A DNA stretch of 64,000 nucleotides from Epiperipatus broadwayi. Taxonomy: Eukaryota; Onychophora; Udeonychophora; Euonychophora; Peripatidae. Below, piece by piece: positions 35,419 to 48,142 of the stretch. A model generated the notes under the pieces. It made no database searches. It had not been told where the DNA came from and saw only the letters and a program-made list of their open reading frames with translations. Each line of letters opens with the position of its first letter. The first letter of the stretch is position 1. Location: assembly GCA_028023455.1 (NCBI GenBank), contig JAQFVV010000064.1, positions 1,025,825 to 1,089,824 of the forward strand, given 5' to 3'. The position numbers were made by a program, and so were the translations under genes.

Positions 35419-36635
35419 ACACTCTGTTTAATCTCTTCAAAACATGTTGTGGGATATAAATTTTATTACATTATATTCTGATTTTTATACATAAATATAT
35501 GAAACAAAAAAAGAAAGAAAAATTTTTTTTCTCTCTCTTTTCTTTATTTATATTTCACAACATAGAAAAAGGAAAAATACATTGTCATTCCCTTATCCTA
35601 TTTCAGCTGAGAAACGTCTTTGGGCCAATTCGCCCCCTGGTGAATTTTTCATAAGTATTATACATTAAAATGCATGTAAAACAGTATATTTTAGTATAAT
35701 AATTTTTTTTCTGAAAATTTTGCTATAAAAAGCGCGAAATTCAAAATTCCCACTTTTACAATAGACATAAGTCCTGCCCATGCATGTTCAGTCATTGTGT
35801 GTTGCCAAGTTTCCAATGAAGCAAAAACATATTTATCTGCGAATTTATTAAGGTTTTAGATATTATTTTTAAATAATTTGCACTATATTTATTAGATATT
35901 AAGAAATATAAATTATTAATAACTCATTTTGACTTGAAATACTTTATTTTCAAAAATATAATGTTATATTAGCAGCTAACGTAAATATGGCCTGAAGCAA
36001 ATTAGAAAATTCTAGCTTTGACATAAACAATCTATATTATATTTACAGTAAGAAAATATCATAATTTTGCAATAAATATTTAAAAAAATAAACTTTTAAA
36101 TCATAATTCATTAGATATAAGAGAAATAAATAAATATTCATTCACATTTTTAAAAATAATCACAAATAAGAAATATTTCATTGATTTTATAAACTGAAAA
36201 TAATCTTTCTAGAAATGATGATGTGTAAAGTCTTTGTTTTGATTACATCCTCATTTTTTTTTATATTTACAAAAACAAAATGTGAACATTTAAAATTTAT
36301 TTTAGTAGTAAATAAAATATCTATCAAATGAAGTCAAAATTATTTTTTTCTGATAAGTAACAAACATTTATCATATATTTTACATTGGCTTGTGAGACAA
36401 AGAAAAACATCAGATACAACAAAATACAGTAGGATTAAAAGGTAGATTAAATAAATTTTGAAATGCTTTAAATTTTTTTAAACTATGCAATTCAAAATTC
36501 TCTCACATATCAAAAGCATTTTTTCTTCATTCTTTACAATGTTATCATTTAGTTTCTCACATATTATAAAGTCCACAGAAAAATAATGACAACTCTTCAA
36601 CATTTCTAGAACACTCCAAGGAAATTGATCATATA
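35419..36635. other. AT-rich DNA, no supported gene
   Basis: A small GC-richer patch at 35605-35645 stands out but has no recognisable product. Confidence 0.45.
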
Positions 36636-36960
36636 TTTGAACCATTCAACCCTAGAATAGTATGCATAGAGAAAAATGACAGCAAATGAAAAATCAAAGT
36701 GGCATACCTTATTACTAGTAATAACAATTCCATCAACAGACGTGTCCATGCTTCGATATTTCCAAACACTGGGCTACATAAATAATTTGCATATAGTTTG
36801 CATCTCATCACCTTATTCTGCACCATTTATCACTATTGCTGTGGATATGAGGCAACATACCTCAAAAGCACTTAGCTGTTAACTTTTGTATAAACTTATA
36901 AAAATAATTATTATAGCTTCTCTTTCTAGCACCTCACACCCTTCTAATTTTATTAATAAT
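36636..36960. repeat. dispersed repeat, copy with TTCGATAT core (copy 2)
   Basis: Matches 42395-42715 in the same orientation: TTATTACT.GTAATAA, TCCATCAACAG, GCTTCGATAT.TCCAAA, CTGGGCTAC.TAAA, ATTTGCAT and TTATAGCTTCTCT.TC in the same order. The origin is unknown; short frames inside are not convincing. Confidence 0.7.
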
Positions 36961-38640
36961 CTTTAATAATGTGCATGAATTTATTTTTCTTTTAACCTTT
37001 TAGGCAGTTTATATCTTTATTTGTCCAGTAACATGCATATATGCATGCACACACTGCACACATGTAAATGGCAGTTTGTATGTTTATTAGTCAGTTCATG
37101 AAAGTTTTTATTAAACTTTTTTTTCTCTTTGCATGTTTATAGTACAATCAAACTGAGCTATATCAGATTAGTTATAGCTACAAATCTCTTCACTTTAAGA
37201 TGAAACAATGTGACAGAGTAACTTTTCTTTCCTCATTTTTGTATTCTTACTACAAAACTTATTCATTTTTCTATTTTTTTATATCTTTTAGTTTCACAAA
37301 TAGTGTTTTACAGAATACATACATCCGTAATATACAAAGATTTGCTTGTTACCAAATGCTATAAAGAATGCTTAGGATTTCAACTCTAGGATCTATAAAA
37401 ATTTCACCATGGAACATTAAAGGGTATACTGAAGCATAGACACTAGAAGGATTATCTCCGTTGGACTTCTGATGAGCTATCCACAACACATCAAAATAAA
37501 ATACAAGCCTTGGTCTTTTTTTGAGTCATAAAGGTTGAAAGGTATAACATTTGAAAGTAAAATCTTGTTCTTTTTTGAGTTTTAGAGGCTGATAAACACT
37601 ATGTGAAAATTAAGTAGGCTGATAAATTCCACAAACACTTGAACTGCACCTTGCTTCCTCTGAGCCTTACAGAAGAGTGAATAAATTACTTAGAAAAGAA
37701 AAAAAATATCAAGGCAGCATCTGAGACATTTACACTTTACTTCATCACATCTCAACATAGGGTCTCATGTACATGACCAAATCCCAATATATCACTAGAA
37801 AGAAATGTTACTAAACAAACTATAATTTTTTTTTCATCCTCTGCATAAATCAATTTATCTTTTCTGGTCATATGTTTCTTAATTATTTCCAACATCTAAA
37901 TTAATAATTTAATTTTTTTTTCAATATCAATAACAATCACTCTTGCTTTTTAGCAAACTAGTAATTTTTTTTTTGATCATTTTAATGTTGCTTTTGGGAT
38001 TGTCATATATTTCATTTCCTCCTTTAAACATTTTTATTCTAACAGATCCAGGGTCATCAGATAATGAGACAGCCTTTATTTTCTAACCTCAAGTTTTAAA
38101 CTATGAAGATTTTTTGCGATGGAGATGGAGTTCTTATCCTAGTTGATTTGAGATATATTCTGCCATCTTCTGGGTCATGGCTGGTTTGTTCATGATGGTT
38201 TGAATCCCACTCTCTTCGTTTTCTGGGTTTACTTCAATCTGTATACATTTCAGTAATGGTTTTCTGGATGTAGTGAATTCTCTGAAGATTTTTTTTGGAA
38301 TATCTTGTTTTATTGGGCTGTGAAAGCTTCTAGAGTAGTGTGTTATGTGTGTTCTATCCTTGTTACCAGAGCTTCTTCTCTTAAGTTTCCCTCTATAAAG
38401 TTAGAATTTTTAGTCTTTTTTTTACCTTGACGCGATCTATAGTCACTTATCCTCTTTTATTTGATTGCTGTTTCGATGTGGTAAATTTGCCTTCATTGAT
38501 TTTGGTAGCTCATGTCAATGGCATTTATATACCCAGTCCCTGTTCTATGGTTTTTTGGTCAGTGGTGATGATCTCATCTGTTCAACATAAAAGGATAAGT
38601 TATGTCAAATAATTCTGATGATCTGGCTTGTTGTCATGAT
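36961..38640. other. no supported gene
   Basis: AT-rich. The stretch 38050-38640 is somewhat less AT-rich and may be the decayed downstream part of the coiled-coil relic that follows. Confidence 0.4.
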
Positions 38641-38649
38641 ACATTCAGA

Positions 38650-39811
38650 CAATGTTTTTAATTTTGACACTTGTTATCTACAGAACTGTGTGTAATTTTT
38701 ACTATTTTTATTCAGAATCTTTCTGTATAATTTGATATGTAATTGCTTCTTGGTACTCTTCAGACCAAAAATTATTCAAAATTTTTTCTCTGTATCCAGA
38801 ATAGACTAAGTTTGTTTTTTTAGTAATGAATTCCATCATTTCTTAGGAGGTTTTTGAAAATGATTATGTAAATAGCCACTTTCTCTCTTTCTATTAGTTG
38901 GTTCAGCTGGAAATAATTCTCAAGACTGTCAAGGTGTTCCATGAGCATCTTTCTGCATCAGCCCTGAACACTAAATTTTTAAAAATTGATTTATACAGCT
39001 AATAGTCTCATAACTTCTGTACTATCCTCTAATTTTTCATGGCTTTCTTTTGATTTCGTATCACTTGTCTTACTTTTACTCTTTTCTTTAAATGATTTTA
39101 CAGTTTCTATAAACCAATTTTGTGTGTTGTTCATCTTTTCATAATCCATTTTTGTCATTCATGATGCCAACTATTATTTTCTGAGTTTTCTGCATCTTCT
39201 CTTCCATGTCTATGAATTCTTCTTTAAATAATGAATTTTGCATTTGATCATCATCTTTTTTCACTTCTCTCACTTCCAATGTTTCTAATCTTTCTGCTAC
39301 ATTTTGCACGCCATCCTATAATTTATTTTCACTGGATTCAATAGGCTTTTGAACTATTTGTTCTAAATCACTATACATTTTTTTTCCCACATATTCTATT
39401 TTCTGTTGTATTTGACCTGCTATTTCCAGCTTCAGGCTGCTTATAATCTCTTATACTACTTTAAATTTTTCTGGTATTTCTTGATGCATTTTTTTAAATT
39501 CGCCATCTCTCGTTTATTGTTTTTCTTCAAGTTTTAAATGCATTTCTTCATTTTTAGTTGTATTTATTTTATCATTTCCTGATTTCTTTATTGCATTTCT
39601 TTATTTTTAGTTGTATTTCTTTTATTGTTTCCTGATTTCTTTGTTGCATTTCTTCAAATTTTTGTGTGAGCATTTCTTGTTTTCTTTGTTGAACTTCTTT
39701 AATAAATTCAGTTTTAATTTTTTTCAGAAATGCTGCATATAGGATATTATTATTAAAATTAACTGCTTTTGTTCTAAAGACTTTTGTATTGCTGGAATAG
39801 TTGTTGCACAA
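38650..39811 (-). pseudogene. second decayed coiled-coil ORF
   Basis: The minus strand carries broken frames with heptad-like charged sequence. The longest (39811-39572) contains FIKEVQQRKQEMLTQKFEEM followed by further Gln/Glu/Lys-rich repeats. The composition and orientation resemble the coiled-coil relic at 20311-21460, and it may be another copy of the same retroelement ORF1. Many stops; no downstream domain recognised. Confidence 0.4.
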
Positions 39812-39849
39812 TTGGCACTGATTCCATTGGTTGAACTGGCTCTTATGCT

Positions 39850-40435
39850 GCTGATAAATCCATATTTAATTGAGCTTCCATCCTTTTTGTTTTTGAATGT
39901 GTAATCATATATATATATATATAATTAAATGTAATTTCTTCTCTCTTATTGTCTTTCCTTTTTGCAACTTTACAAACTTAAATATTTCTTTTATATATAT
40001 TCTATCATTAATTGAACACACATCAGTCTCAATTCTTTGTATGCAATCTTTTCCAGATAAACCTGAAATACATCTTCCTTATTGTTTATTTATATCACTT
40101 ATGATATGTACTGCCATTTATTAAATATTAACTTGACTACTTAGAGACAACAGGCTGCTTTCATAAAATATTAGTACATACATTTTTTCTCAATCCAGAC
40201 ATTTATTGATTCATACCTAATTTTACTATACACCACAATATACTAAATTTATGCATACTTTAATATTAAATGCATTACATGATTATACATAAGTTATGTT
40301 AAACATCAGAAAGAAAGATGTTCGAACCATAAAGTTGGTTGCATAAATATGTATCATACAAGACAGAAATTTAAGAGAATAAAGGAACAGCATGCTTCAA
40401 AATGGTGTTTGCACCAATAGTGGAATGGTAAAAAA
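39850..40435. other. no recognisable feature
   Basis: AT-rich, with a short TA run near 39910. Nothing supported. Confidence 0.45.
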
Positions 40436-40875
40436 AAATTTAACTGTTAGTAATAACACGCACATTGACAACACAGGTTAGTAGATTACATAATTTTGTT
40501 GTATTATTCTCTGCTCTTCTTAAGGTGTTGCTGACCTTATCACTAACAATATTAGCAAAGGTGTTAAACTTATTCCATTAGATTCTTGAATATCGAATTT
40601 TAAGGCAACGCTCTAATCAATTGTGCTGTTATGTCAACAAATAGGTTACTGGTTACAACATTGCCTTAAAATTTGAGATTCAAGAATCTAAAAGTGTAAG
40701 TTCAGTTCCTTTACTAACCTTTGCTAATATTGCTGCTGATCAAGCCAGCAATACCTGAAGAAGAATAAAGAATAATGCCACTCAAAACTGTGTAATCTAC
40801 TAATCTGGGTTGTCAATTTGGTGTTATTACTAACAGTTGTCTGTATTTAAACAATTTAAATAAAGTTTAAAATGT
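40436..40875. mobile_element. inverted pair of tRNA-derived SINEs
   Basis: 40436-40640 (minus) and about 40600-40875 (plus) are inverted copies of the SINE seen at 12991. Both contain GCCTTAAAATT, ATTCAAGAATCTAA, CTTTGCTAATATTG, AGAAGA..A.AGAATAAT, TGTAATCTACTAA and TATTACTAACAG. The plus copy ends AAATAAAGTTT. The two meet at TGATTAGAGCGTTGCC-like heads. Confidence 0.7.
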
Positions 40876-40974
40876 CCTAGACATTCCACACCTTAGGGAT
40901 TGATAATAGAAACAGTTCAACATATTATCGCAAAACTATTACATATTTTGAAAATATTTTTAATCATCATTACT

Positions 40975-42035
40975 TTTAACCATAACTGATCCAATGCAGA
41001 ATGAAGGTTTCCCTTGTTTAATCCAGTTTTTTCCATTATCTAATCCCTCTCATCAATGGACCAGGAAACTTCCTTATTTAATTCATCCATCTCACATGTG
41101 GTCTCTTTCTAGTCTTTTATAATATTTTGGAATCTAGTTTCAGACCTCAACTATCAATTATCATCTTTTCTAACAATATGTCCAGCTGAATTTAATATCC
41201 ATTTCTTTTTTTTTTTGTAATGTCAATATACATATTTGTTCTTTCATATATTTCATTTTTCATCTTTTTACTCCTAACTTATTAGGCGATCTGTCATCTC
41301 TAAATGGCTCTTATGTGAAATGTTCTTCTCTTAGATCTGTGAGTAAAAACTAGAAAAACACTACGGAAAACCTTTTAAAACAAACAGACATATTTCCTTT
41401 TAACATTAAGATATTTTTTACCAGAAACACTTCACTCAAATTTAATTCTGTGAGTAATTTCATCAATTATTTTTTTATTTAGAGTCTGACTAAGATATTT
41501 ACAGTTGTTAATATTAATTATTGATTATCAATCTTTACTTTTTTATGAGAAAATCTATTGCACATTATTGTATTTTTTAGCATTTAACTTAAGTCCTATA
41601 TTCGTACTTTCATCTTATAACTCTTGAAACATTTTTAAACTCTAACGATTATTTGCAATCTGCAAGATCCAGATAACTTAAATTATCTCTATTTTTTTTT
41701 AATCTCTTAATTTTTCATTTTAATACATAAGGTGTTTATTATAAAGCTGCTGCAAAAAATTTGGAAATATGGAATCATCTTGTCTCATACCTTTATCGAT
41801 CTTAATTTTCTTAGTATTATCATGTAATTTAGCCATTGCTGTTGCACTTTGATAAATATTTTTCTCATTATGACTATATCCTGATTCTGTATCTTAATGC
41901 TCCATTGTTTTAATGACCAAAAAAATGAGGTAGAATCAAATGTATTTTCATAATCCACAAATTCAAAACATGATGACAACTCATAATCATTCATTCTTTT
42001 GATAACTGCTCTCAATATTTGAAAGTGATGCATTA
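40975..42035 (-). pseudogene. RTE-like LINE, reverse-transcriptase and 3' end, decayed
   Basis: The minus-strand frame 42033-41785 reads LRAVIKRMNDYE, then FEFVDYENTFDS, an RT motif A like the F(I/V)DYEKAFDS of RTE-type and related LINEs. Further RT sequence decays through 41800-41240. The end shares the 3' blocks of the other fragments listed here. 5'-truncated just before motif A. Confidence 0.75.
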
Positions 42036-42394
42036 ACTTAAAACATCTTTAAAATTCAGGGTTCTTTTGGTACATTAAAATCCACAGGTCACCTATTCAA
42101 GATGTCTATACATTTCATGATGTCATCCCTTATTTTACTGACAGTTCTACATTTTCCTTCGTTTGCTTTCTTCTATAGCTTTATTTGTTAAGTCATAATT
42201 ATATTTTTGGTACTGGTCTGGTAGCCGGGCATGCCACTTAATGGTATTGTTGCTATGCAAACACAATCAAATGCTACATTACTGGGATATGACAGATTTT
42301 TTCTACTATGTTTTTATTTTTTTTCCTTTTCTCTAATATGACTTGCATTTATTTTGAAAACAAATTTTTATTACATTTTATTTGTATTACCTTT
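42036..42394. other. no recognisable feature
   Basis: A GC-richer 42215-42290 patch (GGTAGCCGGGCATGCC) is unassigned. Confidence 0.4.
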
Positions 42395-42715
42395 TTTTTT
42401 AATAAAATCTTGTTCTAACCCAAAAATAGTGTGAATAGAGAAAGCAAAAATTAAAGAGGCATATTTTATTACTGGTAATAAAAACTCCATCAACAGTCGT
42501 GATAGCCGCTTCGATATCTCCAAATGCTGGGCTACTTAAAGAATTTGCATGTATTTTGCATATTGTCATTAACACTCTTTTCTGCACTATTTATTATTAT
42601 TGCTATGAATATTGCCTTGAAAGCGCTAAGCTGCTGACTATTTTATAGTCTTATAATTTGTACGCTTTATAGCTTCTCTCTCCAGCCTTCACACACTCCT
42701 AATGTTATTTTATAA
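42395..42715. repeat. dispersed repeat, copy 3
   Basis: Counterpart of 36636-36960, same orientation, with about one mismatch in five by eye. A diverged reverse copy lies at 6950-7170. Confidence 0.7.
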
Positions 42716-43590
42716 TAAAAACAGTAACCTCAGATATTTGTTTCTTTTAGCTGGAAGATTTCCTATATCTGTATTTATGATAAAATCAATATTGATTAAC
42801 AGTCCATCTTGTAATAGAAGTATGCTAGCTGGTAATATGAATAAATTATGAACATCAAATAATGATGCTTAATTCTTCTGATTGAGAACATGTTATCCAT
42901 TGGACACTGTTTAAAAGATAATAAAGATGATCAATATTGAGTTTCTGAGCCATATCTGATTATAGAACTGTGCCCTTCCAGTAGTGAAGTGCACATGACA
43001 TTACAGGTGATCATTAAAATGATTATATGAAGGCAGTTCATGGGCAAAAGCCTACTAAAGATTTATTGGATTACAGTTGTTATTCACTATAAGAATGAGT
43101 GATGCAGTGAACTGCAGAACATGAGCTGTTAATTGAGAACTGATAATCAGAAGATAATCAAAAATTCACACTTGTACAAAATTTATGTTTGTACTAATTT
43201 TTTTTTTTTTCTGTACAAAATCACTTTATATCATACTTATTTACGTTTAATAAATTTATTGGGGAAAAAAAATAATAATAATAACTTTTTGCTAACTTTT
43301 GTCTCAGTGATGACAAATTTTTTCTCAAACCCTTCCCCCCATTAACATAAGACTAAACCTTTTGACTTTTTCAACTGTGGTTTTCTTTTTTTTATTATTG
43401 ATTTATGTCCTAGGATTATAACCTTTTGTTTTGGAAAGGTTTTTTTTCTTCCTATTATCAGATTACAATAACAAAAGCAATACAAAATCACATCTTTACC
43501 ACTGATATAGTAAAACAAGTCTTGCTTTCACTACATTGGCTTCTGTTTTGTGGTGAGAGCCATCTAAAAATGGATGATCAGAAAGAAGTC
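42716..43590. other. no supported gene
   Basis: AT-rich with T-runs. Nothing recognised. Confidence 0.45.
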
Positions 43591-44335
43591 TTCATCCTTG
43601 TGCAGACATCCTCACATAAATTATGCCAGATAGTTGTCCAGTAATTTCCTGGCAATTCCATGTTGTTTCCTGTTCTGCCACTTGAGCAGACCCCAAAACA
43701 CTTGATGTTTTGTATGTGCGCACCTGTGGCAGAATCCATAAAGTGATATCAGTATTTGACAGGTGGTGGAAATCTGCAGCCTCCAGCTCTACAGTATTGT
43801 ACCTCCTCCAACAGTTAGAGAAGATGATCAATCCAGCCTTCACATTATCTTTTAGGACTCCAGAAGGGTAGCTGCTGAGCAGAAAGGAACAGATGTGACA
43901 GTCTCACAGCACATATCCCCAAAAAGGAAGTATCCTGCCCTGGTGATTTTTTCTCCAGCTGAACATTTCTTGTTGACCTCCACTATCAAACCAGGTCTGT
44001 CAATTTGACAGTAGAGTTGGGATGCCATGTTCTCATGGCACAGTTTTCGCAGACCAGTGGTCCACCCTACCATGGCCCTTCTGCACATGTCCATATCTGA
44101 GTTGATGTCTTCAAGTGTCAGCTGGTCATGGCTCCATTAATACATGAGCCATAGTACTTTCAACAATGGTATGGAACCAAGTATTGTTGGAATCGAAGAC
44201 CTTCACTTGCAGGAGCGTGATTGACATCGGAATTGCAAAGTTGTTTTGCAAATGTAAAGTTTCATGAACTTGCCTCACTCACATTGCTTGGCATCTGGGA
44301 GGACATTATTCCTCTGTAGAAATGCCACCACATCA
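43590..44335 (-). pseudogene. Merlin/ISXO2-type DDE transposase pseudogene
   Basis: Read on the minus strand with frame changes: an N-terminal part starting FLQRNNVLPDAKQC with a Cys-rich WRC-like segment (RCQSRSCK), a GTWFEGS-like stretch decayed to LGSIPLL, and then LYCQIDRPGLIVEV. That last stretch is where the family has GLIVEVDE, but here the Asp-Glu are replaced by Asn-Lys. Next come GYFLFGDMCCET in place of WVFGG..RET, PFCSAATLL in place of VPDRSAATLL, and near the end YHFMDSATGAHIQNIKCF in place of F.DP.TGAHTQNIE..W. Catalytic positions and frames are lost. Family members cut and paste DNA elements with short TIRs; no TIRs were found here. Confidence 0.8.
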
Positions 44336-44927
44336 GCTTCTGCTGCTGGCAACTGCCACAATTTTAAAATCTGCTTGCCACAGTGTCCCATTTTATTTCT
44401 TTTGTATATTTTCTCATGAAAACATGAGTTTTCATGTGAGCTTGGCTGAATCATGTTCAGCTCTCCCTTTTGTCAATGTTTTGCACATTCCAAGTTGTAT
44501 AGGGAAAGGTGGGGATGGTGAGAAAATTCTTAGTAAGTGAGACAGACTGTGTGTGATTTAAATAGAAATGAAATTACTCTGCTATGGAGATTTCAGAAGT
44601 TGTGGCCACTTGAAATCCATACACCCTCAGATGATACAGTAGCCAACTGTGAATTGTGTGAATTCACTCAAAGTGTTGCAAAGCACAAAACAGCCACTAA
44701 TATTTCTGTGCAATGCCATCAAATGGCCTGCAATGGCTAATACAGAAGAAATGTTGTATTAGTCATAAATCCAGCTGCATAAATGACATTTTTATGTGTT
44801 TTGCATATCAATAATACCATCAAGCACCATGCCCAGCTACCAGACAAGTACCATATTTTTTATATAATTATTAATTCCTTTCATACCATATTACTAAATT
44901 CTAAATATCTTTTTTTAATGGATCACA

Positions 44928-44978
<51 letters not shown>

Positions 44979-45085
44979 GCAAAGTCTTGTTTCTGTAAAA
45001 AAATATTAATAAATTATCTTTCTTGTCATGCTTAATGGCGTATCAGTTATCATATTGATTTTATTTAAGTCTGAAGACTCTTACA
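44336..45085. other. GC-richer tail and TA microsatellite
   Basis: 44336-44760 keeps the higher GC of the transposase relic; a plus-strand frame at 44537-44740 has scattered Cys/His (CELCEF...CHQMAC) but no clear finger. (TA)n occupies about 44931-44972. Confidence 0.5.
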
Positions 45086-45089
45086 AATC

Positions 45090-45760
45090 GGTTAATAATA
45101 ATTATCACACTCTAATTTGACAGTGTTGGTATGTTTTTGAAGATTGGGAATATCAACTGCTAATATTGCTTCCTTAATACTTTTTCTGCATTGAATCTAT
45201 TATAGAAACATTGTGATTAATAAATGCATATTTTACTCAAAATATAATCCAATTATCCAATTCTGCTGTGTTTTTATTTAGATCCATTTATGTATAACTT
45301 TATCTACAAAAAAAAAGTATAATCAACAGTTTTCTTTTCTCTGAAAATTCCACAAGTCTGTATTCTCTCTCTTTTCTATCACTATCAGGCAAATTTGCCC
45401 ACACCATTTTTATCCTTCAATCATTTATTTATTCTATCATTAAAGTCTCCAATGACAATATTAAAACATTGTTTGTGTTGATTAAAATATTTTTGCATCT
45501 ATATAAAAATCATCTACTTCTTCATACCAATGAGAACTTATCTGTGCATAAATATGAATTATCTGCATCTGTTATCTTCCATTAATTTGATTAACTTATC
45601 TTACCATTTTCTAATAATAACATTAATTTCCATAATATTGTTCTTGCATTTTTTCTTTAAAATGACTCCATTCATTCGTCCTTACAATATTTAATCATTT
45701 GTATTAGACTATAAGCCCATTTTAAAATAAATTGTCTTTTCACTTTTTATTTAACTTCAC
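45090..45760 (-). pseudogene. RTE-like LINE, endonuclease-domain fragment
   Basis: The minus strand contains FNIVIGDFNDRINK, the GDFN motif of the APE-type endonuclease, preceded by IYAQ-like sequence and followed by a GVGKFA and RIGLDYIL segment where the family has RN..G..L and IDYIL. Several frame breaks. Possibly the missing upstream portion of the same LINE family as at 40975-42035. Confidence 0.65.
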
Positions 45761-47447
45761 AGAGTTCAACAATGTCCCCATTTAATATTAGACAGGTTTT
45801 TTTTTAAATCTTCCTCTTCTTGAAAGTGATATGCAGTTGTAAAACTCTTAAGTAAAATGTCATCATTGAATAGCAACTTGAGTCTGAAATAAGAGAAAGT
45901 TGAACAGCCTCTCTCTTTCTTCAGCCACCAACCATATCTTCACCAATGACTTTACAATCTCTTGGAAATAGGAGCAATAATATAGGTTTTCTATTGTGAC
46001 TGTAATATCTATAAAAAATTTCATTCATCCATACATTTGTTCTGACTTTAAGAACACTCAACTGATATTTAAGTTAAGAATTATCAGGTGACCGGAGATT
46101 CTGAAGTATAAAGACAAAAAGTCATTGCACTGCCATATATGTGTTAAAAAGCAGTCGCACTATGTTCATTTATTATTTGAATAATTACATAGTAAATAGC
46201 AGCTGTAGCGACAATAATTTATGTAGGACATTAGGAAATTTTTTTATTAAGTTCTTTTAAGATCTCAAAAAGAAATCAAAGAGTCTCCGTTTTGCCAGCA
46301 GACAACAGACAATATATTTATATGTAGGAAATAAAACATTGGCTTCATGCAAAATGTTTAATCTTACGAGCAATCAAATTCAAAAAATATATATTACAAT
46401 CTTTGATAGTAAAACAGTTTTTAATAGACTGCTGCAGTGCAAAATCAAGTAATTTTCTTCAGGAAAAAAAAATAATAATAGAGGAATAAGAGAGGTTCTA
46501 TGCTTTTCGTTTATTCTTTTACAATCTAACTTACAATGGCTACATATCTACGTCAGAACTAATAATTAGATTGTTACATAGGTTGACTTTTAATTAGTTA
46601 TCTGAAAATGAATATTTAAAAGTAAGTTACTTAAAAATTGATGCTGACAAGACATTTATAAAAAGCAGTGAATATCTAGTCTTCACTGATGAAGGCAACA
46701 ACCAACAATTAATCTGAAGGCATGCATATTATATAAAGTGATTACATGGTAACCAATGATTATTCAAGTTTATAGTAAATTGACTCTGTAATGGTGAGAA
46801 CTGCTATTGTCGATTGAACATTATTAGATGAAAAGTAATGTGGGTTCCATCCATAATCAAACACCAGATTATGGATACCGTTGATAGGTATTTAACTGCT
46901 ACCTAAAGTGTTTAAATAACACTGTTACAAAGTAAACTAGCGATGAATTTACAAATTGATTGAAATCAAAAATGCTTCACTAAGCTTATTAACAGCAAAA
47001 AAAATGTATACCATAAAATACGTTGCCAACACAACCCTAGAATGCAAAATTTATCTAACTGCTCGAAAATGAAAATTATTTTAAATTGTAGTCCATATAA
47101 ATAAATCTGCAGCCCCATATCCTTCAGGATTTGGTCTGATTTTTAATTAATTATAAAATAATAAAATTTCACATAAATTAATTTATTTTACTTATCTACT
47201 ATATCCATATAATTAATTGTTTATTCTTTGATGATCATGGAGGGAAACATTTTATTAAAATAAGATATTAAATTAAACAGACTATCTTTAAAAATAAATA
47301 GATCGTATTAATATTTAAATAAGATTATAGTTGCTATATTAATGTGAGATTGATCATCTTTAAAGGCAGTTGACCATAATGATGATAATTAACTAGTTAG
47401 ATTCAATTTTGCTGAAGACAAAACAGTATGTTATGTAATGATTAACG
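45761..47447. other. AT-rich DNA, no supported gene
   Basis: A CTGATGAAGGC at 46687 is not followed by a foldable hammerhead. Otherwise nothing recognised. Confidence 0.5.
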
Positions 47448-47698
47448 ATAAAATAAAGGATTTTCAAGATATGATATATCCCGCTATAATTGCCTTATAA
47501 ATTTACCAATGCTATAAATAAATATATACTTGTGTTTAGCGATAATCTATATTTGTTTACTAATAAATAAAATAAAATAAAATAAAGGATTTTCAAGATA
47601 TGACATATCCCACTTCAATTTGTCTTGTAAATACCGATGCTATAAATAAACATATACTTATTCTTAGCGATAATCTGTATTTGTTTACTAATAAATAT
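47448..47698. repeat. diverged tandem duplication of about 130 bp
   Basis: AAAATAAAGGATTTTCAAGATATGA starts at about 47450 and 47581. Both units run through TATAAATAAA.ATATACTT and TAGCGATAATCT to TTTACTAATAAAT, separated by an (AAAAT)n tract. Confidence 0.85.
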
Positions 47699-47764
47699 TT
47701 AAAATTTCTAAAGCTATCTTAGGTTTTTAATTTCTATAGTTTAATCACAAAAGCAAATGCATAC

Positions 47765-47902
47765 AGATAACAGTGGGTTTTTTTTAAAAAAAGTGTCATA
47801 GCATCGGCCGGGACGCGAACCCGCAACCCGAGCAACTACCTGCAAGTGCAAGGCAGACGCGCTGACCTCTCGACCACCAATGCAAGACTATATAGATAAC
47901 AG
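47765..47902 (-). mobile_element. ultra-short tRNA-derived SINE, copy 3
   Basis: Body 47779-47887 on the minus strand: GGTGGTCGAGAGGTCAGC, then GGGTTGCGGGTTCGCGTCCC, CGGCCGATGCTATGACACTT and an A-run. Target duplication AGATAACAG at 47765-47773 and 47894-47902. Confidence 0.85.
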
Positions 47903-48029
47903 GTTTACAATATTTTTGTTATTAAACTATTGATTATTATCAAAATCAATCATCACAAGTTATATTAGATGTAAATAAAGTTTTTTTTATGAAATTTATT
48001 TTTTTATTCTTATTTAATTTAGTCTCTAA

Positions 48030-48142
48030 ACATTTTTTTTTCTCATGTGTCATAGCATCAGCCGGGAAGCGAACCCGCTAACCCGGGACAACTGCTTGTA
48101 AAACCGTGTCGCTGATCTCTTCACCAACAATGCTTGACAAAG
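48030..48142 (-). mobile_element. ultra-short tRNA-derived SINE, copy 4
   Basis: Same family, minus strand, with the tail T-run at 48033-48041 and the GTCAAGC head at 48132-48138. More diverged (GGTGAAGAGATCAGCGAC). No clear target duplication. Confidence 0.8.

Noticed and set aside
37466-37500. CTGATGAG as another hammerhead
   Set aside because: No stem II and no GAAA follow at the right distance.
38617-38650. CTGATGATCTGGC as a hammerhead
   Set aside because: No GAAA box after a potential stem II.
44537-44740. BED-type zinc finger fragment
   Set aside because: Cys/His spacing is irregular and the frame is short; not enough to support it.
46686-46730. CTGATGAAGGC as a PLE hammerhead
   Set aside because: Only a two-pair stem II (GG/CC) and AACAA in place of GAAA; not foldable convincingly.
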